A DNA stretch of 52,471 nt from Anaerolineales bacterium (lineage in GTDB: Bacteria > Chloroflexota > Anaerolineae > Anaerolineales > Villigracilaceae): the NCBI GenBank assembly GCA_016934715.1, contig JAFGSI010000086.1:1-52471 (forward strand). Reading direction: 5' to 3'. The notes under the pieces are model-generated. The model was not told the origin of the DNA and did not search any database. It worked only from the letters and a program-made list of their open reading frames with translations. A program made the position numbers and the translations under genes. Of this stretch, positions 22,632 to 31,949 are shown one piece after another; position 1 is the first letter of the stretch; every line of letters begins with the position of its first letter.

Positions 22632-23774
22632 TCACTTTTCCATCCCGGTGATGACCATATCCTGCATGAAGAAGCGCTGGGCCAGGAAGAGCACCACGAT
22701 CGGCACGATCATCAGCATCACGGCGCTGGCCTGCAGGAACTCGGGGGTGAACCCGTAGCTCTGGAAGGCCTGGGCGCTGAAGGCGATCGTCCGCTCGCGG
22801 CTGACCCCCAGGTACAGGCTGGCCATACGCATCTCGTTCCAGGCGTTGAAGAAGTGCAGCAAGGCCACAGTCACCACCGTCGGGATGGCCTGCGGCAGGA
22901 CGATCGAGACCAGGGTGCGCATCGGACCGGCGCCGTCGATCATGGCGGCCTCATCCAGGTCACGCGGAATGGCCTTGAAGTTCTGGCGCAGCAGGAAGAT
23001 GTAGACCGCGCTACCGAAGAAGTGCTGGAAGAGCAGCGGGAAGAAATAGATCCCCGGCCAGCTCGTCATGCCCTTCAACACATTCATGACCTTCGCGTAG
23101 AGAAAGAATGTGGGCACCAGGGTGATGCTGTCGGGGATCATGATCGTAGCGATCAGCAGCAGGAACAGGAACTTCCCCCCCGGGATGCGGAAGCGCGAAA
23201 AGCCGTAGGCCACCGCGATCGAGGAAGCCAGCACACCGATCTCACCCACGACCACCAGGATCAGGGTGTTGCGAAGCAGGCGCGGATATTCGATCCGCTC
23301 CCACAGGTTGACGAAATTGCGCCACTCCCAGTGTGGATGGAAAACCCGGTCGAGGTCCCGTCGTGAACCTTCCCAGGAGAGCAGGCCGGCATCCGGGTTC
23401 TGGGGGTCGACAAAGTGAATCGTTCCTCCCTCAATATCCACCAGCGCCCACTGGCGGGTCTTGGTCTGAGGATCGGGCATGCCCGGTGCCAGGTCAGGAT
23501 CGAGCGCGATCTTGGCCGGGATGAAATAGACAGACAGGTTGCGGCCCTCATACTCATAGGTCACCGGCACTGCCGGCAGGATCGGCGAATTGCGTTCGCT
23601 CAGCTGGGCGCTGGTCTTGAACGAGGTCACCACCATGTAGCTCAATGGGAACAGGTAGAGCAGGACCGCCAGCCAGACGAACAGGTTGACCACCGCCATC
23701 CCGGTGAACATCCAGATCCGCAGGGTCAGGGTCGAGGCGTCGCGGCCGCGGCGGGGACGCTCAGATTTCGACAT
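22632..23774 (-). CDS. Carbohydrate ABC transporter permease, MalG-like, with large insert
   Basis: 380 aa, about 100 longer than usual MalG-type permeases. After a first helix (about 25-50), an extra segment of roughly 100 residues ('NSPILPAVPVTYEYEGRNLS', through 'HWEWRNFVNLWERIEYPRLL') should face outward before the conserved permease core. The core holds 'NTLILVVVGEIGVLASSIAV' and the EAA loop 'DEAAMIDGAGPMRTLVSIVLP', which docks the ATPase. Its start overlaps the MalF-like gene by 14 bp. No ATPase or solute-binding protein gene is adjacent, so the complex must be completed from elsewhere, as is common for sugar importers that share an ATPase. Confidence 0.9.
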   Translation of the reverse strand: MSKSERPRRGRDASTLTLRIWMFTGMAVVNLFVWLAVLLYLFPLSYMVVTSFKTSAQLSERNSPILPAVPVTYEYEGRNLSVYFIPAKIALDPDLAPGMPDPQTKTRQWALVDIEGGTIHFVDPQNPDAGLLSWEGSRRDLDRVFHPHWEWRNFVNLWERIEYPRLLRNTLILVVVGEIGVLASSIAVAYGFSRFRIPGGKFLFLLLIATIMIPDSITLVPTFFLYAKVMNVLKGMTSWPGIYFFPLLFQHFFGSAVYIFLLRQNFKAIPRDLDEAAMIDGAGPMRTLVSIVLPQAIPTVVTVALLHFFNAWNEMRMASLYLGVSRERTIAFSAQAFQSYGFTPEFLQASAVMLMIVPIVVLFLAQRFFMQDMVITGMEK

Positions 23775-24708
23775 TCTCGTCCTCCTCGGGGAAATGGACC
23801 CAGTAGCGTGCCGAGCGGAAGATCAGCACGGTGATGGTCATGACCACCAGGAACATGACCCAGGCCAGGGCGCTGGCATAGCCCAGGTTCAGGAAGGAGA
23901 ACATCTGGAACACGATGTAGGACTCCATCGGGGACAGGCTCTGGCTGTAGGGCAGGCCGCGGTCAAGCAGGGCCACCCCGCCGAAGGAACTGATCGTGTT
24001 GATCACCAGGCTGAAAAAGATCGCCGGGGAGATCATCGGGATGGTGATCGAGGCGAAACGGGTGAGCGGCCCGGCCCCATCGACCCGCGCCGCCTCGTAG
24101 AGTTCCTTCGGAACGGCCTGCATGGCTCCCAGCATGATCAGGAAACCCGGCCCGATCGTCCACAGGGCCAGGATGACCGGGAACATTCTGTACAATCCCA
24201 TCGGCGGCGGCAGCCCCAGCGGATCGAGGATCAGCCGGTTGAGCCAGCCGCTGCCCGGGCTGACCAGACCCTGAATGACAAAGAAAATCGCCACGGCCGG
24301 GATGATGCTGGGCATGAAGAACAGCGTTCGCAGGAGGCGCTTGCCCTGCAGCCAATCGCTGGTGAAGATCGCCGCCAGGGCGAGCGCCACGATCATCTCG
24401 ATCGGCACCGCCATGATAAAGAATCCCAGCGAGCCGAACAGGCTGCTGCCGGCTTCCCGATCACGCAGGATGAACAGGTAATTCTGCAGGCCAATAAAAT
24501 GGGTGTGCTCAGGATCGAGCATATTGAAGTCAGTGAATGAGAAACCCAGGGCGGTCAGGATCGGGATCGCCTTGAGCAGGACAAAGCCGATCACCCAGGG
24601 TAGGATGAACAGGAATCCGACCCGGGCAGAATAGCGCTCGAGAGAAAGACGCCCGGTCTTCTTGCGCGACCTCGGGTCTGGCGCCCGGCCGGCAGTGCGT
24701 GTCAGCAT
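23761..24708 (-). CDS. Carbohydrate ABC transporter permease, MalF-like
   Basis: 315 aa; GGAGG precedes the ATG at 24708. Six helices start with 'GFLFILPWVIGFVLLKAIPI'. The conserved 'LRTLFFMPSIIPAVAIFFVI' and the EAA loop 'YEAARVDGAGPLTRFASITIP' place it with UgpA/MalF-type sugar permeases. It is the first gene of the operon MalF-like, MalG-like, PIG-V-like. A solute-binding protein would usually come first; the 260 bp upstream contains none and lead to the divergent cyclophilin gene. The sugar is unknown. It may be a heptahelical importer pair for oligosaccharides. Confidence 0.92.
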   Translation of the reverse strand: MLTRTAGRAPDPRSRKKTGRLSLERYSARVGFLFILPWVIGFVLLKAIPILTALGFSFTDFNMLDPEHTHFIGLQNYLFILRDREAGSSLFGSLGFFIMAVPIEMIVALALAAIFTSDWLQGKRLLRTLFFMPSIIPAVAIFFVIQGLVSPGSGWLNRLILDPLGLPPPMGLYRMFPVILALWTIGPGFLIMLGAMQAVPKELYEAARVDGAGPLTRFASITIPMISPAIFFSLVINTISSFGGVALLDRGLPYSQSLSPMESYIVFQMFSFLNLGYASALAWVMFLVVMTITVLIFRSARYWVHFPEEDENVEI

Positions 24709-24907
24709 GGAGTACCTCCTGGAAAGTCCGCCCCCACCTCACCGCCTCCGAGAGAGAATGGCAACAGGAGCAGGACCCAAAGTGCGGGTATGATACCGTA
24801 AAAAAAAGGACCTGCAAAGTGTAACGTGCATCAGGTTTTCTTCTGAAACCGGGCGGCCTGCCGCCCCGGCGACCATCCTTCCACCAAAAATAGGATGCAC
24901 TTCAGTG

Positions 24908-24936
24908 TTGTGTCCCAACCAGCAGTCATCTATAAT
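24908..24936 (+). promoter_or_regulatory. Promoter of the cyclophilin gene
   Basis: TTGTGT, 17-bp spacer, TATAAT. The -10 is perfect, the -35 weak (3 of 6). The leader of about 28 nt includes AAGGAGAAAA. The stretch 24709-24907 shows no gene. Confidence 0.5.
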
Positions 24937-24969
24937 AAGGACATCACCGAGATCAAGGAGAAAAGTCCC

Positions 24970-25728
24970 ATGTCGAGCGCGAGCAAGCTCCGAGCCCGCC
25001 GGCGAGCCGCCCAGGCCGCCCGCCGGAAAAAGACCATTCTGTGGAGTGTCATCGGCGTCCTGGTCCTAACCGGGATCGTCGGGCTGATCGTCATCCAGAG
25101 CATCCGCAACACCCAGGAAACCGATCAGGCCTCCACCCAACAGGCCGTCTACCTGACCGCCCTGGCCGAACCGACCGCCCAGGCCGGCTCGGCCCGCGAC
25201 CCGGTGCCCACCCGGCAGGATGCCCCCTATGACACCCCCCCGCCGATGACGATCGACGTCGCGCGGGCCTACCACGCCACCGTCACCATGGTAGACGGTG
25301 GGGAGTTCGTCATCCAGCTCTTCCCCGGCGAGGCCCCGCTGACGGTGAACAACTTCGTCTTCCTGGCGCGCGAGGGCTACTTTGACGGCCTGACCTTCCA
25401 CCGGGTCATCGAAGGTTTCATGGCCCAGGGCGGCGACCCGACCGGCAGCGGCTCGGGGGGGCCGGGCTACCAGTTCGAGGACGAACCGAACGACCTGCTC
25501 TTCGACCATGCCGGCGTGGTCGCCATGGCCAACTCGGGGCCGGACACCAACGGCAGCCAGTTCTTCATCACCTTCGCCCCGACGGAGTGGCTCAACGGCC
25601 AGCACACCATCTTCGGCGAGGTCACCGAAGGCCTGGAAGTCGTCCTCTCTCTGACTCTCCGCGATCCCGCCACCAATCCCACCTACCAGGGAGACGTGAT
25701 CGAAACGATCACGATCAGCGAAGAATAA
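24970..25728 (+). CDS. Membrane-anchored cyclophilin-type peptidyl-prolyl cis-trans isomerase
   Basis: 252 aa. The ATG at 24970 is chosen for the AAGGAG 11 nt upstream. A basic N-terminus (1-27, many Arg/Lys) and one hydrophobic helix (28-47) make a signal anchor, so the enzyme domain lies outside. The cyclophilin core has 'VNNFVFLAREGYFDGLTFHR' with the catalytic Arg, 'FMAQGGDPTGSGSGGPGYQF', 'GVVAMANSGPDTNGSQFFIT' and 'WLNGQHTIFGEVTEGLEVV'. All signature residues of the short bacterial PpiB type are present. It should speed proline isomerisation in exported proteins. It is monocistronic with its own promoter and terminator. Confidence 0.93.
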   Translation: MSSASKLRARRRAAQAARRKKTILWSVIGVLVLTGIVGLIVIQSIRNTQETDQASTQQAVYLTALAEPTAQAGSARDPVPTRQDAPYDTPPPMTIDVARAYHATVTMVDGGEFVIQLFPGEAPLTVNNFVFLAREGYFDGLTFHRVIEGFMAQGGDPTGSGSGGPGYQFEDEPNDLLFDHAGVVAMANSGPDTNGSQFFITFAPTEWLNGQHTIFGEVTEGLEVVLSLTLRDPATNPTYQGDVIETITISEE

Positions 25729-25748
25729 CAGGAGACGCTCCTCTCCGA

Positions 25749-25780
25749 ACAAGAAGGCTTCCATCTGGAAGCCTTCTTGT
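25749..25780. terminator. Terminator of the cyclophilin gene
   Basis: 15-bp perfect arms, ACAAGAAGGCTTCCA and complement, 2-nt loop, 20 bp after the stop. A short T-stretch lies within the 3' arm (CTTCTTGT). Confidence 0.65.
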
Positions 25781-25973
25781 GGCTGCCTGCCGTTCATGGT
25801 TGGTTGCTGCTCAGGGGAAGTGGCCACAATAAAATCAACTGCTTCTACACCCTGGGCAGCTTCTTGAAGCAGGTTGGGGCGTAAGCCTCAAGGTTCTGCG
25901 CTCCCGGAAGACTCTTCCGGTCGCTTGTGTCTCCCGCAGTCAGCGGAAAACAAAGGGAAAAAAGGGACATCGG
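25781..25973. other. Intergenic region between cyclophilin and nrdJ
   Basis: It holds CCGGAA-GACTC-TTCCGG (about 25903-25921), a likely end of the nrdJ transcript without U-run, and otherwise nothing recognised. Confidence 0.3.
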
Positions 25974-28900
25974 TCAACATTCGCTGTACCCGCAGGTGTA
26001 GCACTTGCGGCAGCCCTCCTCGTTGACCATCGTTGCCTCACCGCACTCGGGGCACAGGTCGCCCATCTTGAGCGCTGCCTGGCGGGGGGAGGAGATCGCC
26101 AGGTCCGGCTCGACCGCCTCAGGAGTCGGGGGACCATCGTGATGCCCGTTCCCGTTGCCATCGCTGTCCCCGGCCTGATCGACCACCACGTGGGTGGTAT
26201 TGCCGGTCAGGTACTCATCCAGGACACGCCCGACGCCATCCGGCAGCGAACGAATGCGGTTGGGGCCGAAGCCCAGCGAGCGCCCACCGCCGATCCCGGA
26301 GAGCTGTTTGACCACTTCCATCATCCGTTCACGCGGCGGGATGGGCGAGGCCAGGCGCAGGATGTACGAGATCAACCGCCCGATGGCCTCTGAGACGGCG
26401 GCGGTCTCCGAGCCCGCCTTGGAGGTATTGATGAAGACTTCGAAGGGTTGCTGCCCGCCGTTCTCATTGACGGTCACGAAGGCCTTGCCGAGCGGCGTTT
26501 CGACCCGGAAGGTGCTGCCGCGCAGCAGGGCCGGGCGTGGTTTCTTGGATTGGTTCCAGGCCTCGATCTGGGAGGCGATCACCGCCGCCGAGACCGGCCG
26601 GGCGGACGATTCGGCCTGGCCGCTCCCAAACGGCATGACCACAGGGGTCACCGGAACGGCCACCGGCCTGTCAGCCTGTTTCTTATCGGCGGTGGCCCTG
26701 GTTTCCAGGACGACCGTCTCGCGCGAGCCGGTCACGTAGACCGTGGTACCCTTGCAGCCCAGCTCCCAGGCCAGCATGTAGGTCTCGGCCACATCCTCGA
26801 CCGTAGCCCCTTCAGGGAAGTTGATCGTCTTGGAGAGCGAGTTGTCAACGAAGGCCTGCAGGGCGGCCTGCATGCGAATATGCTCCTCGGCGGTGATGTC
26901 ACCGGCCACAACGAAAACCTGCCGCAGCGCCAGTGGGACCGCGTCGACATCCTGGCAGGTGCCGTGCTGCATGACCTGTTCGACGATCTCCTGGCGGGCA
27001 TCCCCGCTGATCCCGGCCGCTTCCAGAGCGGCCTTGAAGCGTGGGCTGGTGTAGGTCAACTGCAGGTCCTTGCCCTTGTCGTTGACATGCCGGATGTAGG
27101 CCAGGGCAAAGACCGGCTCGCAGCCATAGCCTTCGCAGCCGGCCACAGTGGCGATCGTCCCGGTCGGGGCAACGGTCGCCTGGGCGGCATTGCGGATGCC
27201 GAACTTCTTGATATCGGCCACGATCCCGTCCCAATCCAGAACCGGGCGGCCCCAGTCGCGGTCACCCGGGACGATCGACTGCGGCGGGGTCCAGCGCATG
27301 TCCTCGAAGTCGTAGATGCTGCCCTTGATGGCCGGGAAGGCCCCGCGCTCGCGCGCCAGGTCGACGCTGGTGCGCATGGCATGGTAGCGGACGAATTCCA
27401 TCACCCGGGCGCCGAAGGCCTGACCCTGCTCCGAGCCGTAGCGCACCCCGGCATGATACATCAGGTCGGCCAGGCCCATGATCCCCAGCCCGATCCGGCG
27501 CGCCCGGTGGGCGGATTCTTTGAGCGCCGGCACGGCCGGCACATAGGCGTTGGCATCAATCACGTCATCGAGGAAGCGGGTCGAGAGGACCACGCTCTGG
27601 CGCAGGGCCTCCCAGTCGACGGTCCCATCGGGACCGCAGTGCTCATTCAGGTTGACCGAGCCCAGGCAGCAGTTCTCGTGCGGGCCGAGCCACTGTTCGC
27701 CACAATTGTGAACAACCAGCCCATTGGCGACAAAGGAATGCGTTTCCGGCTCATGCAAATCGTAGACCATTTCGACGCCATCGGGATCGACCGCCAAAAC
27801 AGTCGCCAAATAGGATTCTTCATCAAGCCCGCCTACCATCCGATCCAGATACCCGGCCAGTTTGGACTGCTTTGCTTCAGTCATGAACCCGACCTCATCA
27901 GAAAAACGAATGAGATGGGTACGGGTGATCGCCAGCTCGTGTTGCGGCAGATGGAAAATTTCCTGCTTGCCGCCTCGTCCATCAGGCATGGTTCGGTATC
28001 CGCCCGGGCGACGGTTTTCAAAAATTCGACTGGCGATTCCAAAGTTTAGCAGAAGCTGCTGGACATCTTTGAGCAAAGCAAGGTGGCTCGAACCCAGGCG
28101 AACGGAGCAACCTTTTTCTCCACCATCATTCACCTGTCCATCGGCTGTAAACAACGCCTGCAAAAAGCCGCGTTGCATGGATTCGCTTCCAGTATAGACA
28201 GAAGATGGAACCTGGAATTTATCCTCTGCCAGGCCGTGTTCTTCCGCGAACATTCGCAATCGGTTGGATGCGACGCGGGCTTCATCACGATCCTCAAGGG
28301 CAATGCTCCCCACAGAGTGGGAACGCCGCCCGGCCGGTGTTTCAACCATGGCATTCACCCTTTGGGCAAATGCCGGCGCCAGTTCACTCTCTTCATCCCC
28401 CAAGAACGAAAGGACCTCCCGAACAACAGTGCCGGTCCCATCGGCCACCAGCCAGCCAAGAAGGCGGCCTTCTGCCAGGGAACCAACCGCGCCAAAACCA
28501 CCCTTACGATTGTAAAGATGGATGCGATCGCCGGGATGGAGTTCGCCCGCTGCCACCCAGCCGCGAACAGTCATTACCTGATGATTCTCCGTGAGCCTGA
28601 GTTCATATCCTTCTCGGGTCATCAAGCGATAGACGGCTTTTCGTCCGGTCGGGAAAACATGGGAAGCTTGCTGAAAAGTTTCCTGGCCGAATCGGGCATC
28701 TGTCGCCACCCGAATCGGTTGGTGTTTGGCTGCCAAGTGATCCGCGCGCTGAAGGCCCTCTTCCGTATAAAGAAGCGTTTCCCCCGTCACACAGGGATTG
28801 GTCGACTCGAGCGGATACAGGTGCGGAACCGGGTTCTCGCGGTTGGCGGCGTCCAGGAACAGGACGCCCGGTTCGCCGTTGTGGTGAGCCTGTTCGACGA

Positions 28901-31088
28901 TCTTCTGGAAAATTTCACGCGCCCGGATGGTCCTGTAAACCTTGAGCGGTACGCCGCGCTCCCGGGCCTGTTCGATCGTCCCGCTGAAACCGCGGTACTC
29001 GGGGGCGGCCACGTCGGGGAAGACCAGGTCCCAGTCAGCGTCCTCCTGGACGGCCTGCATGAAGGCGTCGGTGATGCCGACCGAGATGTTGAAATTGGTG
29101 ATGGCGTTCTCGTTGGTCTTGCAGGAGATGAATTCCTCGATGTCGGGATGATCGACGCGCAGGACGCCCATGTTGGCGCCACGCCGGGTATTGTGGGTGA
29201 CCATCCCATAAGCGAGGTAGGTGTGGTTTTGTTCCACCTCCAGGTCGAGAGTCTGGGCGTCCTGTTCTTGAACGACTTCCAACACCTGAACGAACCACAT
29301 GCCTTCCGGCGACCGGGCATGTTCAGCGAACGCAGGATACGCCTGGCCGAGTTCGTCGAAGGCAGAACGGGTAAACCTGCGCTCCCCGCGCCGGTAGCGC
29401 ACCAGCGAACGCCGTAATTGCGGGGCCTCGCTCCGGAACTTGCGCCCGAGGCCGCGGCCCTGTCGATCCATTTGCTCAAGTGCGATCGCCTCCAGGACGG
29501 GGCCGAACCAGTAGTGCGGGTTGGGAAGCGAATAGCTGCTCTCAGCTCCCGGGGCCCTTTCCCGGGCCATGCAAACTGCGAACCGGGAGCGCGGGTCGCA
29601 GCCGATCCGGTCCCGCCAGGCCTGCAGGCCGACGCTGCTTAGGATACGAACATGCACGACGCGTTTCGTCCCGGTATCGATCGATCCCGGCACGATCGTC
29701 CGGACCCGGACCGGGCAACCCAGGCCAATCAGCAACGTGGCGACCTCGTCTGCCAGCCGGGGTGAGTTCGTACGCAAATCCGGACAACCCTGAGAGACAC
29801 TCCCACCCGCCTCCAATAAACCACGAAGGAATGCGCCGACAATTTCCGGGGGCGATCGACGAATCAAAGCGGGAACCTGGGCACTGGTAGTGCGAGAATT
29901 CACCAGGCCGTTCATTTGCAGGAATTCCTTGACCGCCCGGTCATCCAGGAGAAAAGTCACCGGGCGATCATCGGCTTTTTGTTGGCGGCGGACCTGGACG
30001 CCGAACAGGCGTTCCAGCATCGCCGGCATTTCCTTCATGAGATAGGAGCGCTGATCCACGCTCACCCCCAGGCGATGATCTTCCTCCCGGGCGGCGACAA
30101 AGCCCTCTCCAATCAGATAACCGACAAAGAACGCCAGTTCTTCATCGAGGATGGCCGGGAAGTTGGGCCTGTTCGGATCGCCGTGCGCCCGAGGCGGGCG
30201 TTTGAGCGCCCGCAACCTGCCCCGGTGCTGCCCCAACTGCACCAGGATCCAATCCCCGGATTGGAGATCACAAAGGGCACGCCAGGCCGGACCGTCGTCA
30301 GTCATCACCTTCACTTTATGCTCGGGGGTCCCGGCCAGACTCAACCCTTCCCGTGTAATCACCCGCCGGATCGATGCAACCCCATTGTTATACGCCCGCG
30401 ACGATTCCTGCCAGCCCTGATCAGTGGCCACCTGCAAGGCATGCGATTGCCAGCCCGGCGTATCTCGATCGGCAATTTCATCCAGGCGCAGGAGACCCTG
30501 CTCAGTAAAGACCAGTGTTTCAGGGAGCAGGCAACCGCCCTGGGCGATCTCCCCGAAGGCGTGGTCGTAGACCCGCAGGAATCCGACCGGACCCGTGGCC
30601 TGCCCGGCCGACGACTTGACGAAGGCTCCCTTGGGACGCAGGCGTGAAAAGGAGAAGCCATTCCCGCCACCGGTCTGCTGGATCAGGGCCGCGTCGCGCA
30701 GCGACTGGAAGATGCCGGCCGGATCGCGGCCCATGTCATCGGCGATCGGCAGGACGAAACAGGCCGCCAGTTGGCCCAACGGAGTGCCGGCTCCGGTAAA
30801 GGTGGGGGAATTGGGAAAGAATTTCTTGGTGGTCAACAATAGGTAGAACTCGCGCGCCCGGGATTCCACGTCCCCCCCCCAGGGCTCCTCGGCCATCGCA
30901 ATATGATAGGCCACCCGCCAGAACATCTCCTCCGGTGTCTCGACCGGCTGGCCATCATCACCACGCCGCACGTAGCGCCGGATCAGCACCTGGCGGGCAT
31001 TCTCGGTCAGGTCTACACCGGGAAGGTCTTCCGGTATAGGGGGAGTCGGCAACAGTCCTTGCTTGGGGGAAACGGATGTTGCAGCCAT
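25974..31088 (-). CDS. nrdJ: Vitamin B12-dependent (class II) ribonucleotide reductase with two inteins
   Basis: 1704 codons from the ATG at 31088 (AGAGGAG 9 nt upstream; a TTG seven codons earlier is discounted). After removal of two inteins (residues 186-633 and 766-1128) the spliced enzyme is 893 aa. Extein blocks include '[20 protein letters not shown]', '[18 protein letters not shown]', '[17 protein letters not shown]', the active-site stretch '[13 protein letters not shown]', '[13 protein letters not shown]' and '[13 protein letters not shown]'. The C-terminus ends in a four-cysteine zinc ribbon (C-x2-C ... C-x2-C-G), as in NrdJ proteins. The enzyme reduces ribonucleotides with adenosylcobalamin radical chemistry, needs no oxygen, and is probably the main dNTP source here. 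It follows nrdR on the same strand, 135 bp apart. Confidence 0.96.
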   Translation of the reverse strand: MAATSVSPKQGLLPTPPIPEDLPGVDLTENARQVLIRRYVRRGDDGQPVETPEEMFWRVAYHIAMAEEPWGGDVESRAREFYLLLTTKKFFPNSPTFTGAGTPLGQLAACFVLPIADDMGRDPAGIFQSLRDAALIQQTGGGNGFSFSRLRPKGAFVKSSAGQATGPVGFLRVYDHAFGEIAQGGCLLPETLVFTEQGLLRLDEIADRDTPGWQSHALQVATDQGWQESSRAYNNGVASIRRVITREGLSLAGTPEHKVKVMTDDGPAWRALCDLQSGDWILVQLGQHRGRLRALKRPPRAHGDPNRPNFPAILDEELAFFVGYLIGEGFVAAREEDHRLGVSVDQRSYLMKEMPAMLERLFGVQVRRQQKADDRPVTFLLDDRAVKEFLQMNGLVNSRTTSAQVPALIRRSPPEIVGAFLRGLLEAGGSVSQGCPDLRTNSPRLADEVATLLIGLGCPVRVRTIVPGSIDTGTKRVVHVRILSSVGLQAWRDRIGCDPRSRFAVCMARERAPGAESSYSLPNPHYWFGPVLEAIALEQMDRQGRGLGRKFRSEAPQLRRSLVRYRRGERRFTRSAFDELGQAYPAFAEHARSPEGMWFVQVLEVVQEQDAQTLDLEVEQNHTYLAYGMVTHNTRRGANMGVLRVDHPDIEEFISCKTNENAITNFNISVGITDAFMQAVQEDADWDLVFPDVAAPEYRGFSGTIEQARERGVPLKVYRTIRAREIFQKIVEQAHHNGEPGVLFLDAANRENPVPHLYPLESTNPCVTGETLLYTEEGLQRADHLAAKHQPIRVATDARFGQETFQQASHVFPTGRKAVYRLMTREGYELRLTENHQVMTVRGWVAAGELHPGDRIHLYNRKGGFGAVGSLAEGRLLGWLVADGTGTVVREVLSFLGDEESELAPAFAQRVNAMVETPAGRRSHSVGSIALEDRDEARVASNRLRMFAEEHGLAEDKFQVPSSVYTGSESMQRGFLQALFTADGQVNDGGEKGCSVRLGSSHLALLKDVQQLLLNFGIASRIFENRRPGGYRTMPDGRGGKQEIFHLPQHELAITRTHLIRFSDEVGFMTEAKQSKLAGYLDRMVGGLDEESYLATVLAVDPDGVEMVYDLHEPETHSFVANGLVVHNCGEQWLGPHENCCLGSVNLNEHCGPDGTVDWEALRQSVVLSTRFLDDVIDANAYVPAVPALKESAHRARRIGLGIMGLADLMYHAGVRYGSEQGQAFGARVMEFVRYHAMRTSVDLARERGAFPAIKGSIYDFEDMRWTPPQSIVPGDRDWGRPVLDWDGIVADIKKFGIRNAAQATVAPTGTIATVAGCEGYGCEPVFALAYIRHVNDKGKDLQLTYTSPRFKAALEAAGISGDARQEIVEQVMQHGTCQDVDAVPLALRQVFVVAGDITAEEHIRMQAALQAFVDNSLSKTINFPEGATVEDVAETYMLAWELGCKGTTVYVTGSRETVVLETRATADKKQADRPVAVPVTPVVMPFGSGQAESSARPVSAAVIASQIEAWNQSKKPRPALLRGSTFRVETPLGKAFVTVNENGGQQPFEVFINTSKAGSETAAVSEAIGRLISYILRLASPIPPRERMMEVVKQLSGIGGGRSLGFGPNRIRSLPDGVGRVLDEYLTGNTTHVVVDQAGDSDGNGNGHHDGPPTPEAVEPDLAISSPRQAALKMGDLCPECGEATMVNEEGCRKCYTCGYSEC
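27705..28793 (-). mobile_element. Intein 2 of NrdJ (363 aa) with LAGLIDADG endonuclease
   Basis: It begins at Cys766 ('[10 protein letters not shown]', block A) after the conserved N-P of the active site and ends in 'GLVVHN' (block G), followed by Cys as the +1 residue of 'CGEQ'. Block B is '[13 protein letters not shown]' with its His, and block F '[16 protein letters not shown]'. Two dodecapeptides are visible: '[12 protein letters not shown]' and '[14 protein letters not shown]', both keeping the Asp, so the homing endonuclease may be active. The insertion sits directly at a catalytic-site sequence, where loss without precise excision would kill the enzyme. Confidence 0.92.
29190..30533 (-). 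mobile_element. Intein 1 of NrdJ (448 aa) with divergent LAGLIDADG domain
   Basis: It begins at Cys186 ('[17 protein letters not shown]', block A) after 'EIAQGG' and ends 'YGMVTHN' before Thr of 'TRRGANMG'. The +1 residue is thus Thr. Block B is '[13 protein letters not shown]' and block F '[15 protein letters not shown]'. Endonuclease motifs '[11 protein letters not shown]' and '[12 protein letters not shown]' have Glu in place of the usual Asp. Together with the extra length this suggests a diverged, possibly inactive homing domain. The splicing residues (Cys1, block-B His, penultimate His, terminal Asn) are intact. Confidence 0.9.
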
Positions 31089-31223
31089 GGTAAAAATCTC
31101 CTCTTTCAATCGGGTTTAGTTGTAAAATCGGCGGACGCTTTGGCGTAAGCAACACGGGGGAGACACTAAGAACATGCGCCGGCAGGCAGCCCCACTCTCT
31201 GGCAACCGAGCGCATGAAGTTGA

Positions 31224-31673
31224 TCAGCCTTCCAGTAAGCGATTGATTTCGTTCCGCAGGGCGTGCAGGTCATCCAGACGCAGGTAGACAATCGCATACC
31301 GGATGTATGCAATCTGGTCCAGTTCTTTCAGGCCGGTGATGACCAGGTCGCCGACCACGCGCGAGGATACTTCAGACTTGCCCATCTTTTGCAGCTCCGC
31401 CTCGACCATCCCGATCAGGCGCTCGAGGTCGGCCGCCGAGACCGGCCGCTTGGCGCAGGCGATCCGCACGCCGCGCATCACCTTCTCACGATCGAACTCC
31501 TCCCGGGTGCCGTCCTGCTTGACGATCAACGGCGTGGCCAGGATTGGACGTTCGGAACTGCTGAAGCGCTGTCCGCACTTGAGACATTCCCGCCGGCGAC
31601 GGATCCCCCCGTGACTATCATGAGTCGTATCGATCACTTTCGAGCCGTCGTGCTGGCAGTAGGGACAACGCAT
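31224..31673 (-). CDS. nrdR: Transcriptional repressor NrdR
   Basis: 149 aa, standard size. The N-terminal zinc ribbon has 'MRCPYCQHDGSKVIDTTHDS' and 'RRRRECLKCGQRFSSSER', the four Cys and Arg-rich segment that bind NrdR boxes. The ATP-cone follows (about 46-136), with 'LIVKQDGTREEFDREKVMRG' sensing ATP/dATP. NrdR represses ribonucleotide reductase genes when dATP is abundant. Its place directly before nrdJ fits. I could not find a clear NrdR box (ACACwATATwGTGT-like) in front of either gene. Confidence 0.96.
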   Translation of the reverse strand: MRCPYCQHDGSKVIDTTHDSHGGIRRRRECLKCGQRFSSSERPILATPLIVKQDGTREEFDREKVMRGVRIACAKRPVSAADLERLIGMVEAELQKMGKSEVSSRVVGDLVITGLKELDQIAYIRYAIVYLRLDDLHALRNEINRLLEG

Positions 31674-31764
31674 AGGCGATTTCTCCGCTATCTAGAACAA
31701 ATGTAGCCGCCATATGTGGAGCCTCTTTTCGGGCCTCCCCCAGATATGGGGCTAACGTGAGATA

Positions 31765-31793
31765 ATTCTAACATACTTGTTTAGTCAGGACAA
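31765..31793 (-). promoter_or_regulatory. Promoter of nrdR (and probably nrdJ)
   Basis: Minus strand TTGTCC (31793-31788), 17-bp spacer, TAGAAT (31770-31765). The leader of about 85 nt to the nrdR ATG holds two small hairpins, CCCC-ATATCT-GGGG being the clearest. No gene in 31674-31949. Confidence 0.55.
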
Positions 31794-31856
31794 GAGGACC
31801 AGCGGGTGATTTACCTTAAAAAATGGAACTGGAGGTGGCGAGAAGGGATTTTTGCG

Positions 31857-31885
31857 TTGCCTTGGACCTGGTTTTAAGATATAGT
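31857..31885 (+). promoter_or_regulatory. Promoter of the sensor kinase gene
   Basis: TTGCCT, 17-bp spacer, TATAGT. Start near 31892, about 58 nt before the ATG. Confidence 0.5.
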
Positions 31886-31949
31886 TACTGCATTCGAGCT
31901 GAAGGGCCCACCCTCAAATGACCGGCCGTCAACAAGGTGTTCAAAGACG

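Noticed and set aside
25850-25925. tRNA gene downstream of nrdJ
   Set aside because: A GGTTC-like element and hairpins occur, but no cloverleaf with 7-bp acceptor stem and anticodon arm can be formed.
31089-31223. Cobalamin or SAM riboswitch in front of nrdJ
   Set aside because: GGCAACC appears on the plus strand, opposite to the gene, and the B12-box consensus cannot be matched on the minus strand.
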